Of a DNA stretch of 64,000 bases, positions 48,527 through 57,920 are shown piece by piece. This DNA is from Rhodobacteraceae bacterium UBA6796 (GTDB lineage Bacteria; Pseudomonadota; Alphaproteobacteria; Rhodobacterales; Rhodobacteraceae). The translations under genes and the position numbers were made by a program. The notes under the pieces are model-generated. The model ran no database searches and was not told where the DNA came from. It worked only from the letters and a program-made list of their open reading frames with translations. Numbering within the stretch: the first letter of the stretch is position 1; every line of letters begins with the position of its first letter. The DNA is taken from positions 1 through 64,000 of the forward strand of contig DKFM01000006.1 in the NCBI GenBank assembly GCA_002452815.1. Direction: 5' to 3'.

Positions 48527-49090
48527 TCATGCCTCCTCGAACAAACCCGGCCGGGCGCGCAACGCACCCACCACCTTTTGCGCCATCGCCTCGATCGACA
48601 GGCCCGGTTCGGCCGGAACCGCAATCTGCGCCAGCGCATAGACCGGCGCGCGTTGGGCAAGCAAGTCGGTCAGCGTGCGTTTGGGATCGGCGGTGCGCAA
48701 AAGCGGGCGGGTATTCTTGTGCCGCACCCGGTTCCACAGCAGTTCCAGATCCGCCTGCAACCAGACCGAGACCCCGAGCCGCGCGATCATCTCGCGGTTC
48801 TGCGCGCTCATGAAGGCCCCGCCGCCGGTCGAGACCACCGCAGGCGGCCCCGAGAGCAGCCGCTCCAGCACCTCGGTCTCGCGGGCGCGGAAGAAGGGCT
48901 CTCCGTCGCGGGCGAAGATCTCGGCCACCGACATCTGGGCCGCGCGCACGATTTCCTCGTCGCTGTCCAGAAACGGCACCCCCAGCATCCGGGCCAGCGC
49001 GGTGCCGACCGCCGTCTTGCCGGACCCCATCATCCCCACCAATACCACCGTCTTGCGCAACCGGGGCGGTCGCGAACTTGTCTGGGTCAC
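48527..49090 (-). CDS. aroK: Shikimate kinase
   Basis: A 187-residue P-loop kinase. Walker A is GMMGSGKTAVG (~residue 20), FLDSDEEIV binds shikimate and magnesium, and STGGGAFM and RPLLRTADP (lid) are typical. It phosphorylates shikimate at the 3-OH. I chose the GTG at 49090, with GGAAGGAACAG upstream; the open frame further upstream lacks family similarity. It forms an operon with aroB. Confidence 0.95.
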   Translation of the reverse strand: MTQTSSRPPRLRKTVVLVGMMGSGKTAVGTALARMLGVPFLDSDEEIVRAAQMSVAEIFARDGEPFFRARETEVLERLLSGPPAVVSTGGGAFMSAQNREMIARLGVSVWLQADLELLWNRVRHKNTRPLLRTADPKRTLTDLLAQRAPVYALAQIAVPAEPGLSIEAMAQKVVGALRARPGLFEEA

Positions 49091-49341
49091 GTCTGTTCCT
49101 TCCAACCGCCCGCCAGGGCGGCCCCTGCGCGCAATCCCGCCGGTCGGCGGGCGGTTGCGCATTCGTGATCTTTCCGCTCTTGAATGGCGTGAACTTCCGC
49201 GAAATGCCAGTTATAATCGCGCCGCTCCCCGAAGTGCGACGACCGGAGCAGGGTCGTTTCGGGGGCGCGACCGCGCAAAGCGCCAAGCGCTGAACGAAAT
49301 TCCCGGACCTCCGGGGCAAAGAAGAAACGAAAGGCCGACCT

Positions 49342-49488
49342 ATGGGGCGCATCTTGCAGATACTCGTGATTCTGGCTCTGCTGGCAGGGCTGGCGGTGGT
49401 GGGCTATGCCTATTTCGGCGACATGGCCCCTGACAGCACCGAGCAGCGGCTGGATGTGACGCTGCCGGAGGGACCGAGTGGGAACTGA
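49342..49488 (+). CDS. Small single-pass membrane peptide upstream of the xerD operon
   Basis: A 48-residue protein with one hydrophobic helix (QILVILALLAGLAVVGYAY, ~5-24) and a short acidic periplasmic or cytoplasmic tail. Its end overlaps the GTG start of the next gene by 11 nt, which argues that it is translated as part of that operon. A TATAAT at 49212-49217 could be the -10 of its promoter, with a weak -35. The function is unknown. Confidence 0.65.
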   Translation: MGRILQILVILALLAGLAVVGYAYFGDMAPDSTEQRLDVTLPEGPSGN

Positions 49489-51100
49489 CCACATCTTTTT
49501 GCCGCGGATGACACCGCGCCGGGCGCGCAAGCGCGCAGGCGCGGTCTTGCTATGCGCTGCGGGTCTGGGGCTGGCATTGCCTGCGCAGGCCGAAACCCAG
49601 CCGATGTCGGCCATCGACTGGCTGTCGCGTTCGGTCGTGACGCCGGTCGGCATGGCACCGAATGGCAGCCGGGCAGTTACGGGCGCCCATCCGGGCGAAC
49701 CCCCGGTCAGTTCCGGCGCACCCGTCGCCGATGTGACGGTGATGTCACTGGACCGGCCGTCTTCCAACGGGCTGGGCCTGCTGCCCGCGGACCGCACCGG
49801 CCTGCCGCGCGATCTGTGGGGCGCCACGCCCGAGGCGAGCCTTGCCGTCACACTGCGCAAGGAGCGACTGGACACCCTGCCCAGCGTGCAGGGCTTCCTG
49901 CTGGAACTGTTGCTGGCCGAACTCGACCCGCCCCTGAATACCGCGACGACCGGCCGCAACGTGCTGTTTCTGGCCCGAATAGACCGGCTGCTGGATCTAG
50001 GCGCCCTGGAACCGGCGCTGGCACTGCTGGAACAGGCCGACCCCGCAGACCCCGAGATTTTCCGCCGTCATTTCGACGTGGCGCTGTTGCTGGGACAGGA
50101 AGATGCCGCCTGCGCGATGATGGAACGCGCGCCCAGCATCGCGCCCTCGTTCCCGGCCCGGATCTTCTGTCTGGCCCGGCGCGGCGACTGGCAGACCGCG
50201 GCGCTGAGTTTCGGCACCGGGCGGGCGCTCGGGCAGATCGACGATGACATCGCCCCCCTGCTGGAGCGGTTCCTGGAGCCGGAACTGGCCGATGGGGCCG
50301 AGGATCTGGTGCCGCCGGCCCGTCCCTCGCCGCTGGTCTTCCGCATGATGGAGGCAATCGGCCAGCCAATGCCCACCGGCAATCTGCCGCTGGCCTTTGC
50401 CCAGGCCGACCTGCGCGCCAATACCGGCTGGAAGGCACAGCTTGAAGCCGCCGAGCGGCTGGCCCGCGTGGGCGTGCTGGACCCCAACCAGTTGCTGGGT
50501 CTTTACACCGATCAAAGCGCCGCTGCTTCGGGCGGCGTCTGGGACCGGGTCAATGCAGTTGCCAAGCTCGACACGGCGATTGCCGCCGGCAAGGCCAGCC
50601 GCGTGGCGCAGCTGCTGCCCTCCGCCTATGACGTGATGCAGGGGCAGGAGCTGGAACCCGTGCTGGCCGCCTTCTATGCGCCGCAACTGGCGACGATGGA
50701 TTTGCCCGGCGATTCGGGCGCGCTGGCCTTCCGGCTGGGGCTGCTGACGCCCGATTACGAAACCGTGGCCCGCGCCCGCACGCCGCGCGATCTGGACGAG
50801 CGGTTGCTGGTCGGGATCGCGCAGGGCACGACCGCCGGCATCCCCGCGCAGGATCAGCTGGGGCTGGCGCTCAAACAGGTCTTCGATGCGCCCCCCGCGG
50901 CAGCCCCCGCCCCCTATGCCGCGCTGCTGCCCGGTCGTTTGGGCGAGGCGCTGCTGGCCGCGATCGACGATGTGACCGAAGGCGCCAAGGGCGATTACCG
51001 CCGGGTCGTTGCCGGGCTGTCGCTGCTGCGGATGGCGGGGCTGGAAAGCGTGGCGCGGCGCACCGCGCTGGAACTGGTGATCCTGGAGCGGCGCGGATGA
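49478..51100 (+). CDS. Uncharacterised exported helical-repeat protein
   Basis: A 540-residue protein with an N-terminal signal segment (AGAVLLCAAGLGLALPAQA, ~20-38). A long alanine- and leucine-rich body looks like antiparallel helical repeats (TPR/SEL1-like density, no clear consensus). No cysteine-based or metal motif stands out. The GTG start at 49478 has GGAGGGA 5-6 nt upstream. It lies between the 48-residue membrane peptide and xerD, overlapping xerD by 4 nt. I do not recognise a function; the context suggests a link to the envelope or division stage. Confidence 0.75.
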   Translation: MGTDHIFLPRMTPRRARKRAGAVLLCAAGLGLALPAQAETQPMSAIDWLSRSVVTPVGMAPNGSRAVTGAHPGEPPVSSGAPVADVTVMSLDRPSSNGLGLLPADRTGLPRDLWGATPEASLAVTLRKERLDTLPSVQGFLLELLLAELDPPLNTATTGRNVLFLARIDRLLDLGALEPALALLEQADPADPEIFRRHFDVALLLGQEDAACAMMERAPSIAPSFPARIFCLARRGDWQTAALSFGTGRALGQIDDDIAPLLERFLEPELADGAEDLVPPARPSPLVFRMMEAIGQPMPTGNLPLAFAQADLRANTGWKAQLEAAERLARVGVLDPNQLLGLYTDQSAAASGGVWDRVNAVAKLDTAIAAGKASRVAQLLPSAYDVMQGQELEPVLAAFYAPQLATMDLPGDSGALAFRLGLLTPDYETVARARTPRDLDERLLVGIAQGTTAGIPAQDQLGLALKQVFDAPPAAAPAPYAALLPGRLGEALLAAIDDVTEGAKGDYRRVVAGLSLLRMAGLESVARRTALELVILERRG

Positions 51101-52059
51101 GCGCGCCGCCCGACGCGGCAGGCTGGATTGCGACATTTCTGGACGCCCAGGCCGCCGAGGCCGGATCGGCGCGCAACACCCTGCTGAGCTATGGCCGCGA
51201 CCTGAACGATTTTGCAGGCTTTGTCGCGGCGAAGTCGCTGACGCTCGACACGCTGACGCGCGCGGACATCGAAACCTATCTGATCCGCTGCGAGGCCGAG
51301 GGGCTGGCCAAGTCGACCCGCGCGCGCAGGCTCTCGTCGATCCGGCAGCTTTATCGCTTCGCCTACGAGGAAGGCTGGCGCGCCGACAATCCGGCAATCC
51401 GCATCGCGGGGCCGGGCAAACCGCAGCGCCTGCCCAAGACGCTCGGCCTTGACGAGGTCGAGGCGCTGCTTGACGCCGCGCGCGATCAGGGCCGCAGCCT
51501 GCCCGAGCAGATCCGCAACCGCTGCCTGATGGAACTGCTTTACGCCACCGGCATGCGGGTCAGCGAACTGGTCGGCCTGCCGGTCGCGGCCGCCCGCGGC
51601 AATCCGGCGATGCTGCTGATCCGCGGCAAGGGCGACAAGGAACGCATGGTCCCGCTCAGCCCCCCCGCGCAAGAGGCGCTGGCCGCGTGGCTGGCCTGCC
51701 GCGACGCTGCCGAGGAAGAGGCCCGCGTGCAGCGCCGCGTGCCGCCCTCGCGGTTCCTGTTCCCCTCGGGGGCGAAGGAAGGCCACCTGACCCGGCAAGG
51801 GTTCCACGGCCTGCTGAAGGATATCGCGGTGGCCGCCGGGATCAGCCCCGCGCGCGTCACGCCCCACGTCCTGCGCCATGCCTTCGCCACGCATCTGCTG
51901 CAGGGCGGCGCCGATCTGCGCGTGATCCAGACCCTGCTGGGCCATGCCGATCTGTCCACCACCGAGATTTACACCCATGTGCTGGACGAACGCCTGAAAG
52001 ACCTGGTGCTGGGGCATCACCCGCTGGCGCGCCCTGCCCCCGACACCCACCGCGACTAA
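51097..52059 (+). CDS. xerD: Tyrosine recombinase XerD
   Basis: A 320-residue tyrosine recombinase. The catalytic set is visible: Arg in YATGMRVSEL, Lys in GKGDKERM, His/Arg in HVLRHAFATHLL and His with Tyr in GHADLSTTEIYTHV. The N-terminal SAM-like domain binds DNA. It resolves chromosome dimers at dif with XerC. The start ATGA overlaps the upstream gene. The XerC/XerD choice is based on overall pattern and operon type and is not decisive. Confidence 0.9.
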   Translation: MSAPPDAAGWIATFLDAQAAEAGSARNTLLSYGRDLNDFAGFVAAKSLTLDTLTRADIETYLIRCEAEGLAKSTRARRLSSIRQLYRFAYEEGWRADNPAIRIAGPGKPQRLPKTLGLDEVEALLDAARDQGRSLPEQIRNRCLMELLYATGMRVSELVGLPVAAARGNPAMLLIRGKGDKERMVPLSPPAQEALAAWLACRDAAEEEARVQRRVPPSRFLFPSGAKEGHLTRQGFHGLLKDIAVAAGISPARVTPHVLRHAFATHLLQGGADLRVIQTLLGHADLSTTEIYTHVLDERLKDLVLGHHPLARPAPDTHRD

Positions 52060-52090
52060 CCCCTTGAATGCCGCCGCCTCTCACCCCTAA

Positions 52091-53422
52091 ATGAGTGCCA
52101 TGGACCCGCAATTTTCCCTTCTCGACACGACCTTCTGGCTGACCGCCGGGTCGATCATCGCCCTTTTGCTGATGTCGGCCTTCTTTTCCGGCTCGGAAAC
52201 CGCGCTGACCGCCGCCAGCCGCGCCAAGCTGCGTAGCCGCGCCGACAAGGGCGATGTCGGCGCCGAGGCCGCGCTGGAGGTCACCGAAGACAGCGAACGA
52301 CTGATCGGCGCGATCCTGCTGGGCAATAACGTCGTCAACATCCTGTCGGCCTCGCTGGCCACAGCGCTGCTGACGCGGCTTTTCGGCGACAGCGGTGTGG
52401 CGCTGGCAACGCTTGGCATGACGCTGCTGGTGCTGATCTTTTCCGAAGTCCTGCCCAAGACGTATGCGATCACCCTGCCCGAAACGGTGGCCTCGCGCGT
52501 GGCCCGCCCGATCCGCATCCTGACCAGGGTTCTGGCCCCCATGGTCAGCGTGGTGCGCGCCATCGTGCGCGGCATCCTGTGGGCGTTCGGGTTCCGCACC
52601 GATGCCAATCAGGCGATGTTCTCGATCCATGATGAAATCGCGGGCGCGCTGGCCATCGGCACCTCGGAGGGCACGGTCGACAAGGAAGACCGCGACCGCC
52701 TGCTGGGCGCGCTCGATCTGGGCAAGCGCACGGTCGACGAAATCATGCGCCACCGCAGCCAGATCGAGATGATCGACGCCGAGGACGACCCCAACGCGAT
52801 CTTCACTGCGGTTCTGGCCTCGCCGCACACCCGCCTGCCGCTCTACAAGGGCGAGCGCGAGAATGTGGTGGGGGTGATCCACGCCAAGGACCTGCTGCGC
52901 GCGGTCGAAAAGCTGCTGCGCGAAGGCGACGGCACGCTGGCCAGCCTTGCCGAGATGGATGTGATGAAAGTGGCGATGAAGCCCTATTTCATCCCCGAAA
53001 CAACGCCGCTTGACGAACAGATGCGCGAATTCCTGAAGCGACGCACCCATTTCGCCATGGTGGTGGATGAATACGGCGATCTGAAGGGGCTGCTGACGCT
53101 TGAAGACATCCTCGAGGAAATCGTGGGCGAGATTTCCGACGAATTCGACCCCAAGGCCGAACGTCAGCTCAAACCCACCGAGACCGGCGATTACCTTGTC
53201 GATGGCGCAATGACGATCCGTGACCTGAACCGCGAAACCGACTGGACGCTGCCCGATGACGAGGCAAACACCATCGCTGGCCTGGTGATCCACGAGGCGC
53301 AGACGATCCCGACCGAAGGTCAGGTCTTTTCCTTCCACGGCTTCCGCTTCGAGGTCGTCGGTCGCAAGGATAACCGGATCACCAAGCTCAAGATCCGGCC
53401 GCTTCTGCCCAAGATCGACTAG
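52091..53422 (+). CDS. CNNM/CBS-domain transporter-associated protein (CorC/HlyC family)
   Basis: A 443-residue membrane protein. The N-terminal DUF21 (CNNM) domain has four hydrophobic segments (IIALLLMSAFFSGSETALTA, AILLGNNVVNILSASLATAL). A pair of CBS domains covers ~200-340, and a CorC_HlyC domain (VDEYGDLKGLLTLEDILEE, GLVIHEAQTIP) ends the chain. Members are linked to magnesium or cobalt efflux. It follows xerD by 31 nt. Confidence 0.9.
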   Translation: MSAMDPQFSLLDTTFWLTAGSIIALLLMSAFFSGSETALTAASRAKLRSRADKGDVGAEAALEVTEDSERLIGAILLGNNVVNILSASLATALLTRLFGDSGVALATLGMTLLVLIFSEVLPKTYAITLPETVASRVARPIRILTRVLAPMVSVVRAIVRGILWAFGFRTDANQAMFSIHDEIAGALAIGTSEGTVDKEDRDRLLGALDLGKRTVDEIMRHRSQIEMIDAEDDPNAIFTAVLASPHTRLPLYKGERENVVGVIHAKDLLRAVEKLLREGDGTLASLAEMDVMKVAMKPYFIPETTPLDEQMREFLKRRTHFAMVVDEYGDLKGLLTLEDILEEIVGEISDEFDPKAERQLKPTETGDYLVDGAMTIRDLNRETDWTLPDDEANTIAGLVIHEAQTIPTEGQVFSFHGFRFEVVGRKDNRITKLKIRPLLPKID

Positions 53423-53472
53423 GGACGGCCCGGGTGCAGGGGGCGCCGCCCCCTCTGGCCTTCGGCCATTCA

Positions 53473-53534
53473 CCCCCGGGATATTTCATCCAGAAAGAAA
53501 TCCATCCTTCTTTCTGGCCCAAATATCCCGGGGG
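53473..53534. repeat. Palindromic repeat of the dispersed family (variant)
   Basis: The left arm CCCCCGGGATATTTcat-CCAGAAAGAA (53473-53499) and right arm TTCTTTCTGGcccAAATATCCCGGGGG (53508-53534) form a long hairpin with an 8-nt loop. It shares the design (GG at both ends, ATATTT/AAATAT, AGAAAGAA/TTCTTTCT) with the 31.7-kb repeat but differs in sequence. It lies between the convergent corC-like and mttB-like genes. Confidence 0.85.
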
Positions 53535-53569
53535 GAGTCCGAAGGACGGGGGGCAGAGCCCCCCTTTTC

Positions 53570-55126
53570 TCACATGAAGGCGTCAGGCTCGGCCGCTTTC
53601 TTTTTGGCCACATACTCTGCCAGCGCCTCGCCTACCGCGGGGTCGAGCGCGGGCGGTTGATAGTCGCCCAGCATCTTTTCGACGCGGCGGGCAGCCAGCG
53701 CCACAGTGTCGCGCGCGCCCTCTTCTTCCCAGGTTTCGAAGGGTTTGTAATCCAGCAGGTCGGTCTTCCAGAAGGCGGTCTTGAAATTGGCCTGGGTATG
53801 GGCGCAGCCGAGGTAATGCCCGCCGGGGCCGACCTCGCGGATCGCATCCATCCCCTGGCCGTTCTCGCTCATGTCGATACCGGCGGCCAAACGGTGCAGA
53901 ATGCCCAGCTGGTCGGCGTCCATCACATATTTCTCATACGAACTGACCAGCCCGCCTTCGAGCCAGCCGCAGGCGTGCAGCATGAAATTGACCCCCGACA
54001 GCAGCCCGATATTCAGGCTGTTGGCGGTTTCATAGGCGGCCTGCGCATCGGGCAGTTTCGATCCGCAGAAGGCCCCGGCCGAGCGGTAGGGCAGCCCCAG
54101 GCGCCGCGCCAGCTGGCCCGCCCCAAGGGTGATCTGCGCGGCCTCGGGGGTGCCGAAAGTCGGCGCGCCCGAGTTCATGTCAATCGAGGTCACGAAGGCG
54201 CCGAAGATCACCGGCGCGCCGGGGCGGATCATCTGGCTGTAGGCCACGCCCGCCAGCACCTCTGCCAGCACCTGCGTCAGCGTGCCCGCGACGCTAACCG
54301 GCGCCATCGCACCACCCACAATGAAGGGCGAGATGATGCAGGCCTGGTTCGCCGCGGCATAGACCTCGAGCGCGTCCATCATGATCGGATCGAAGGTCAG
54401 CGGCGAGTTGATGTTGACGAGCGAGGTCATCACCGTGTTCTGATCGACGAAGTCCGCGCCGAACAGGATCTTCGACATCTCGACCGAATCCACACAGCGC
54501 GAGCGTTCGGTGACCGATCCCATATAGGGTTTGTCGCTCAGCGTCATATGGGCGTGCAGCATGTCCAGATGGCGCTTGTTCACCGCCACATCGGTGGGTT
54601 CGCAGACGGTGCCGCCGGAATGGTGAACCCATTTCGACATCTGCCCCAGTTTCACGAAGTTGCGGAAATCCGCGATCGTGGCATAGCGCCGCCCGCCCGA
54701 GGCGGTGCGCACGAAGGGCGGGCCATAGACCGGCGCCAGAACCAGATTCTTGCCGCCGATCTCGACGTTGCGCTCGGGGTTGCGGGCGTGCTGGGTGAAC
54801 TGTGCCGGCGCGGTCGCGCACAGCTTGCGCGCCAGACCGCGGGGAATGCGCACCCGTTCGCCTTGCACATCGGCGCCGACATCGCGCCAGCGCTGCAGGG
54901 CCGCCGGGTTCTCCACGAAATTCACGCCGATCTCTTCAAGCACCGTTTCGGCGTTATGCTCGATGATCTGCAGCGCCTCTTCGGTCAGCACGTCGAAATT
55001 GGGGATGTTGCGGGTGATGAAACGCGTGAATTCCTGTTTCACCGCTGTGCGTTCAGCCCGTCGCGCGGCGCCACCGCCACCCCGTGCCCGCCGTCCGCCC
55101 GACTGCCCCTCGACAACCTCTTCCAT
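53570..55126 (-). CDS. Trimethylamine methyltransferase (MttB) family protein, non-pyrrolysine
   Basis: A 518-residue MttB/TMA-methyltransferase family protein that is open throughout, so it has no in-frame stop codon requiring pyrrolysine. Conserved stretches are EEIGVNFVENPAALQRW, DFRNFVKLGQMSKWVHHSGG, AGAFCGSKLPDAQAAYETAN and GPGGHYLGCAHTQANF. Non-pyrrolysine members include glycine betaine methyltransferases that use cobalamin proteins. No corrinoid-protein gene is next to it here. An ATG with GGGAGGCGTGA upstream starts it. Its position near the right end, with cobalamin uptake and C1 genes elsewhere in the window, suggests amine or betaine demethylation. Confidence 0.88.
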   Translation of the reverse strand: MEEVVEGQSGGRRARGGGGAARRAERTAVKQEFTRFITRNIPNFDVLTEEALQIIEHNAETVLEEIGVNFVENPAALQRWRDVGADVQGERVRIPRGLARKLCATAPAQFTQHARNPERNVEIGGKNLVLAPVYGPPFVRTASGGRRYATIADFRNFVKLGQMSKWVHHSGGTVCEPTDVAVNKRHLDMLHAHMTLSDKPYMGSVTERSRCVDSVEMSKILFGADFVDQNTVMTSLVNINSPLTFDPIMMDALEVYAAANQACIISPFIVGGAMAPVSVAGTLTQVLAEVLAGVAYSQMIRPGAPVIFGAFVTSIDMNSGAPTFGTPEAAQITLGAGQLARRLGLPYRSAGAFCGSKLPDAQAAYETANSLNIGLLSGVNFMLHACGWLEGGLVSSYEKYVMDADQLGILHRLAAGIDMSENGQGMDAIREVGPGGHYLGCAHTQANFKTAFWKTDLLDYKPFETWEEEGARDTVALAARRVEKMLGDYQPPALDPAVGEALAEYVAKKKAAEPDAFM

Positions 55127-55196
55127 TCACGCCTCCCAGAGTGCTTTGAGTCCGTTGTAGCGTGCCCGGGGCTGCCCCCATGCGCACAAAGCGACA

Positions 55197-56282
55197 TCAG
55201 CGGTAAAGAAGCGACCGCCCGGCGTGGAACAGATGCACCTTTGCGGGGTCGGCGCCCAGGGTCACCTGCCGGTGGCGCAGATCGGCATGGGTGCCGGGCA
55301 GCTTGGCGATCATCGCCGGGGCGCCCTTTTCAGGGGTGAAGTACAGCAGGCTCACTTCGCCCAGAGCCTCGACGATCGCGACGGTTCCGCTGAAGATGCC
55401 CGCGCCGTCGGTCGGATGGAAATCCTCGGGGCGTACACCGATATTGACCGCGAGCCCCAGATCGGCGGGCCGCGTCGGCACATGGCTGCGCGCGATCCCC
55501 CCGCCCGCCAGTTCGACCGTGGTCTGCGCGCCGGTCTTGACGACCGTTCCGGGCAGAAGGTTCATCGCGGGGCTGCCGATGAACTGCGCGACGAATTCGG
55601 TTTCGGGGCGGTCATAAAGGTCCAGCGGCGTGCCGACCTGCGCGATCCCGCCGCCCGCCAGCACCACGATGCGGCTTGCCAGCGTCATCGCCTCGACCTG
55701 ATCGTGGGTGACATAGATCATCGTGCGGTCGGGCATCGCCTCTTTCAGCTGTGCGATCTCGATCCGGGTGGCGACGCGCAGCGCGGCATCAAGGTTCGAA
55801 AGCGGTTCGTCGAACAGAAACACCTTGGGGTCGCGCACGATCGCCCGCCCGATCGCCACACGCTGCCGCTGCCCGCCTGACAGCGCCTTGGGCAGCCGGT
55901 CCAGATAGGGCGTCAGTTGCAAAATGCGTGCGGCGTTTTCTACCGCCTTTTCAATATTCTGCGGGGACTTCTTCGCAATTTTCAGGGCGAAGGCCATGTT
56001 GTCGCGCACGGTCATGTGCGGATAAAGGGCGTAGGACTGAAACACCATCGCGATGCCGCGCAGCGCGGGCGGCACATCGTTCATCCGCTGCCCGTCAATC
56101 GTCAGATCGCCGCCCGAAATCCGTTCCAGCCCGGCGATCATCCGCAGCAGCGTGGACTTGCCGCAACCAGAAGGCCCAACGAAAACAATAAGTTCTCCGG
56201 ACTTTATCTCAAGATTGATCCCCGACAGGATCTTGACCTCGCCATAGGCCTTGGCCACATCTTTCAGCGACAGATCGGCCAT
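55197..56282 (-). CDS. aglK: ABC transporter ATPase for alpha-glucosides (MalK/UgpC type)
   Basis: A 361-residue carbohydrate ABC ATPase. Walker A is GPSGCGKSTLLRM, the signature is LSGGQRQRVAIGRAIVRDP, and Walker B is VFLFDEPLSNLDA. A C-terminal TOBE domain (~240-355) is typical of CUT1 transporters. It powers the AglF/AglG permease. It is the last gene of the agl unit and starts 4 nt after aglA. Confidence 0.95.
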   Translation of the reverse strand: MADLSLKDVAKAYGEVKILSGINLEIKSGELIVFVGPSGCGKSTLLRMIAGLERISGGDLTIDGQRMNDVPPALRGIAMVFQSYALYPHMTVRDNMAFALKIAKKSPQNIEKAVENAARILQLTPYLDRLPKALSGGQRQRVAIGRAIVRDPKVFLFDEPLSNLDAALRVATRIEIAQLKEAMPDRTMIYVTHDQVEAMTLASRIVVLAGGGIAQVGTPLDLYDRPETEFVAQFIGSPAMNLLPGTVVKTGAQTTVELAGGGIARSHVPTRPADLGLAVNIGVRPEDFHPTDGAGIFSGTVAIVEALGEVSLLYFTPEKGAPAMIAKLPGTHADLRHRQVTLGADPAKVHLFHAGRSLLYR

Positions 56283-56285
56283 GTC

Positions 56286-57920
56286 CTACCCCTTGTTCAA
56301 CAGCAGGATGCTGGGCTGCCAGGGGCCCAGATGCAGCGTGTGGTCGGGCGACGGGCGGATCGAGCCCAGCTCGCCCGCAATCGTCACCCAGTCGCCTGCG
56401 GGAACGGTCGCATTGACCGGCTGATCCGACAGGTTGAAAAAGCACAGAATTTCTTCGTTCTGATTGATCCGCCGGAAGCTCAGAAGCGATCCCTCAGCCA
56501 TCACTTCCGTCATAACTCCGTCGCGCAAGGCATTGTGATTGCGACGAAATGCAATAGCGCGGCGATAGTGGTGCAACAGCGCCGTCGGGTCGTGCTCGGC
56601 CACGTCCACCGCCAGATTGAGCTGCGCCGACGACACCGGCAACCACGGCTTCGCGCTGGAAAACCCGCCATAGACCGCGTCTTTTTCCCAGACCATCGGC
56701 GTGCGGCAGCCGTCGCGGCCCTTGAACTCGGGCCAGAATTCGCGGCCATAAGGGTCTTGCAGGTCTTCGAAAGTGATATCGGCCTCTGGCAGGCCCAGTT
56801 CTTCGCCCTGATACAGGCAGACCGACCCCCGCAGGCACATCATCAACGTCGCGTAAAGCCTTGCAGATGCAGCAGAAAGATCCCAGCGCGAGATGTGGCG
56901 CACAACGTCATGGTTGGAATAGGCCCAGCACGCCCAGCCATCGGCGGCAACGGCGGAAACCTTGTCGAACACCTCTTTGAAATAGCGGGCGGACAGGGGT
57001 TCGTGGCCGGACAGAAATTCGAACGCATAGGACATCTGCATCTTGTCTGCCCCCGAGGTATATTCGCCCAGGATTTCCAGCCCCCGCTGGCTATCGCCGA
57101 CCTCGCCCACCGCGGCGGCGTTGTAGCCGTTCATTAGCGTGCGCAATTTCCGCAGAAATTCAACGTTTTGCGGGTGGTTCTTGTCGTAGATGTGGCGCTG
57201 GTGGTTATAGGGGTTCACCTTGGGCGCGGTCTGGTCGTTGCGCTCTGCCGCGGGCAGTGCAGGATTGTCGCGCAACTCCTTGTCGTGCATGTAGAAATTG
57301 ATGGTATCCAGGCGGAAACCATCGACCCCGCGCTCCAGCCAGAACTTGGCCACGCCCAACAGTTCCTGCTGCACGGCCGGGCTGTGGAAATTCAGGTCAG
57401 GCTGGCTGACCAGAAAATTGTGCAGGTAATACTGTTCGCGCCGCGCGTCCCATTGCCAGGCCGGCCCGCCAAAGATCGACAGCCAGTTGTTGGGCGGGGT
57501 GCCATCGGGTTTCGGATCGGACCAGACATACCAGTCGGCCTTGTCATTGTCGCGACTGGCCCGGCTTTCCTTGAACCAGGGGTGCTGATCCGAGGTATGG
57601 CTCAGCACCAGGTCGATCATCACCTTCATGCCCAGCAGATGCGCCGTGGCAATCACCTGATCGAAATCGGCGAGCGATCCGAACAGCGGGTCGACATCGC
57701 AGTAATCGGCCACGTCATAGCCGAAATCCTTCATCGGAGAGGTGAAGAACGGCGAAATCCAGATCGCATCGGCGCCGAGGCTGGCGACATGCGGCAGCCG
57801 CCGCACGATGCCCAGCAGATCGCCCACCCCGTCGCCGTTGCTGTCCTGATAACTGCGCGGATAGATCTGATAGATCACCGCACCGCGCCACCAATCGGGG
57901 TCTTTTTTCAATCCGTTCAT
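56286..57920 (-). CDS. aglA: Alpha-glucosidase (GH13)
   Basis: A 544-residue GH13 enzyme of the oligo-1,6-glucosidase type. Catalytic landmarks are DLVLSHTSDQHPWF, GVDGFRLDTINFYM (nucleophile Asp), AVGEVGD (acid/base Glu) and YSNHDVVRH. It has no signal peptide, so it acts on imported alpha-glucosides such as sucrose, maltose or trehalose in the cytoplasm. The gene abuts the permease gene. Confidence 0.95.
   Translation of the reverse strand: MNGLKKDPDWWRGAVIYQIYPRSYQDSNGDGVGDLLGIVRRLPHVASLGADAIWISPFFTSPMKDFGYDVADYCDVDPLFGSLADFDQVIATAHLLGMKVMIDLVLSHTSDQHPWFKESRASRDNDKADWYVWSDPKPDGTPPNNWLSIFGGPAWQWDARREQYYLHNFLVSQPDLNFHSPAVQQELLGVAKFWLERGVDGFRLDTINFYMHDKELRDNPALPAAERNDQTAPKVNPYNHQRHIYDKNHPQNVEFLRKLRTLMNGYNAAAVGEVGDSQRGLEILGEYTSGADKMQMSYAFEFLSGHEPLSARYFKEVFDKVSAVAADGWACWAYSNHDVVRHISRWDLSAASARLYATLMMCLRGSVCLYQGEELGLPEADITFEDLQDPYGREFWPEFKGRDGCRTPMVWEKDAVYGGFSSAKPWLPVSSAQLNLAVDVAEHDPTALLHHYRRAIAFRRNHNALRDGVMTEVMAEGSLLSFRRINQNEEILCFFNLSDQPVNATVPAGDWVTIAGELGSIRPSPDHTLHLGPWQPSILLLNKG

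Noticed and set aside
51097-52059. Integrase of an integrated element
   Set aside because: The protein has the length and motifs of XerD, sits in a housekeeping operon, and no attachment repeats or phage genes surround it.
53570-55126. Pyrrolysine-containing trimethylamine methyltransferase
   Set aside because: The frame is open from start to stop with no in-frame TAG.
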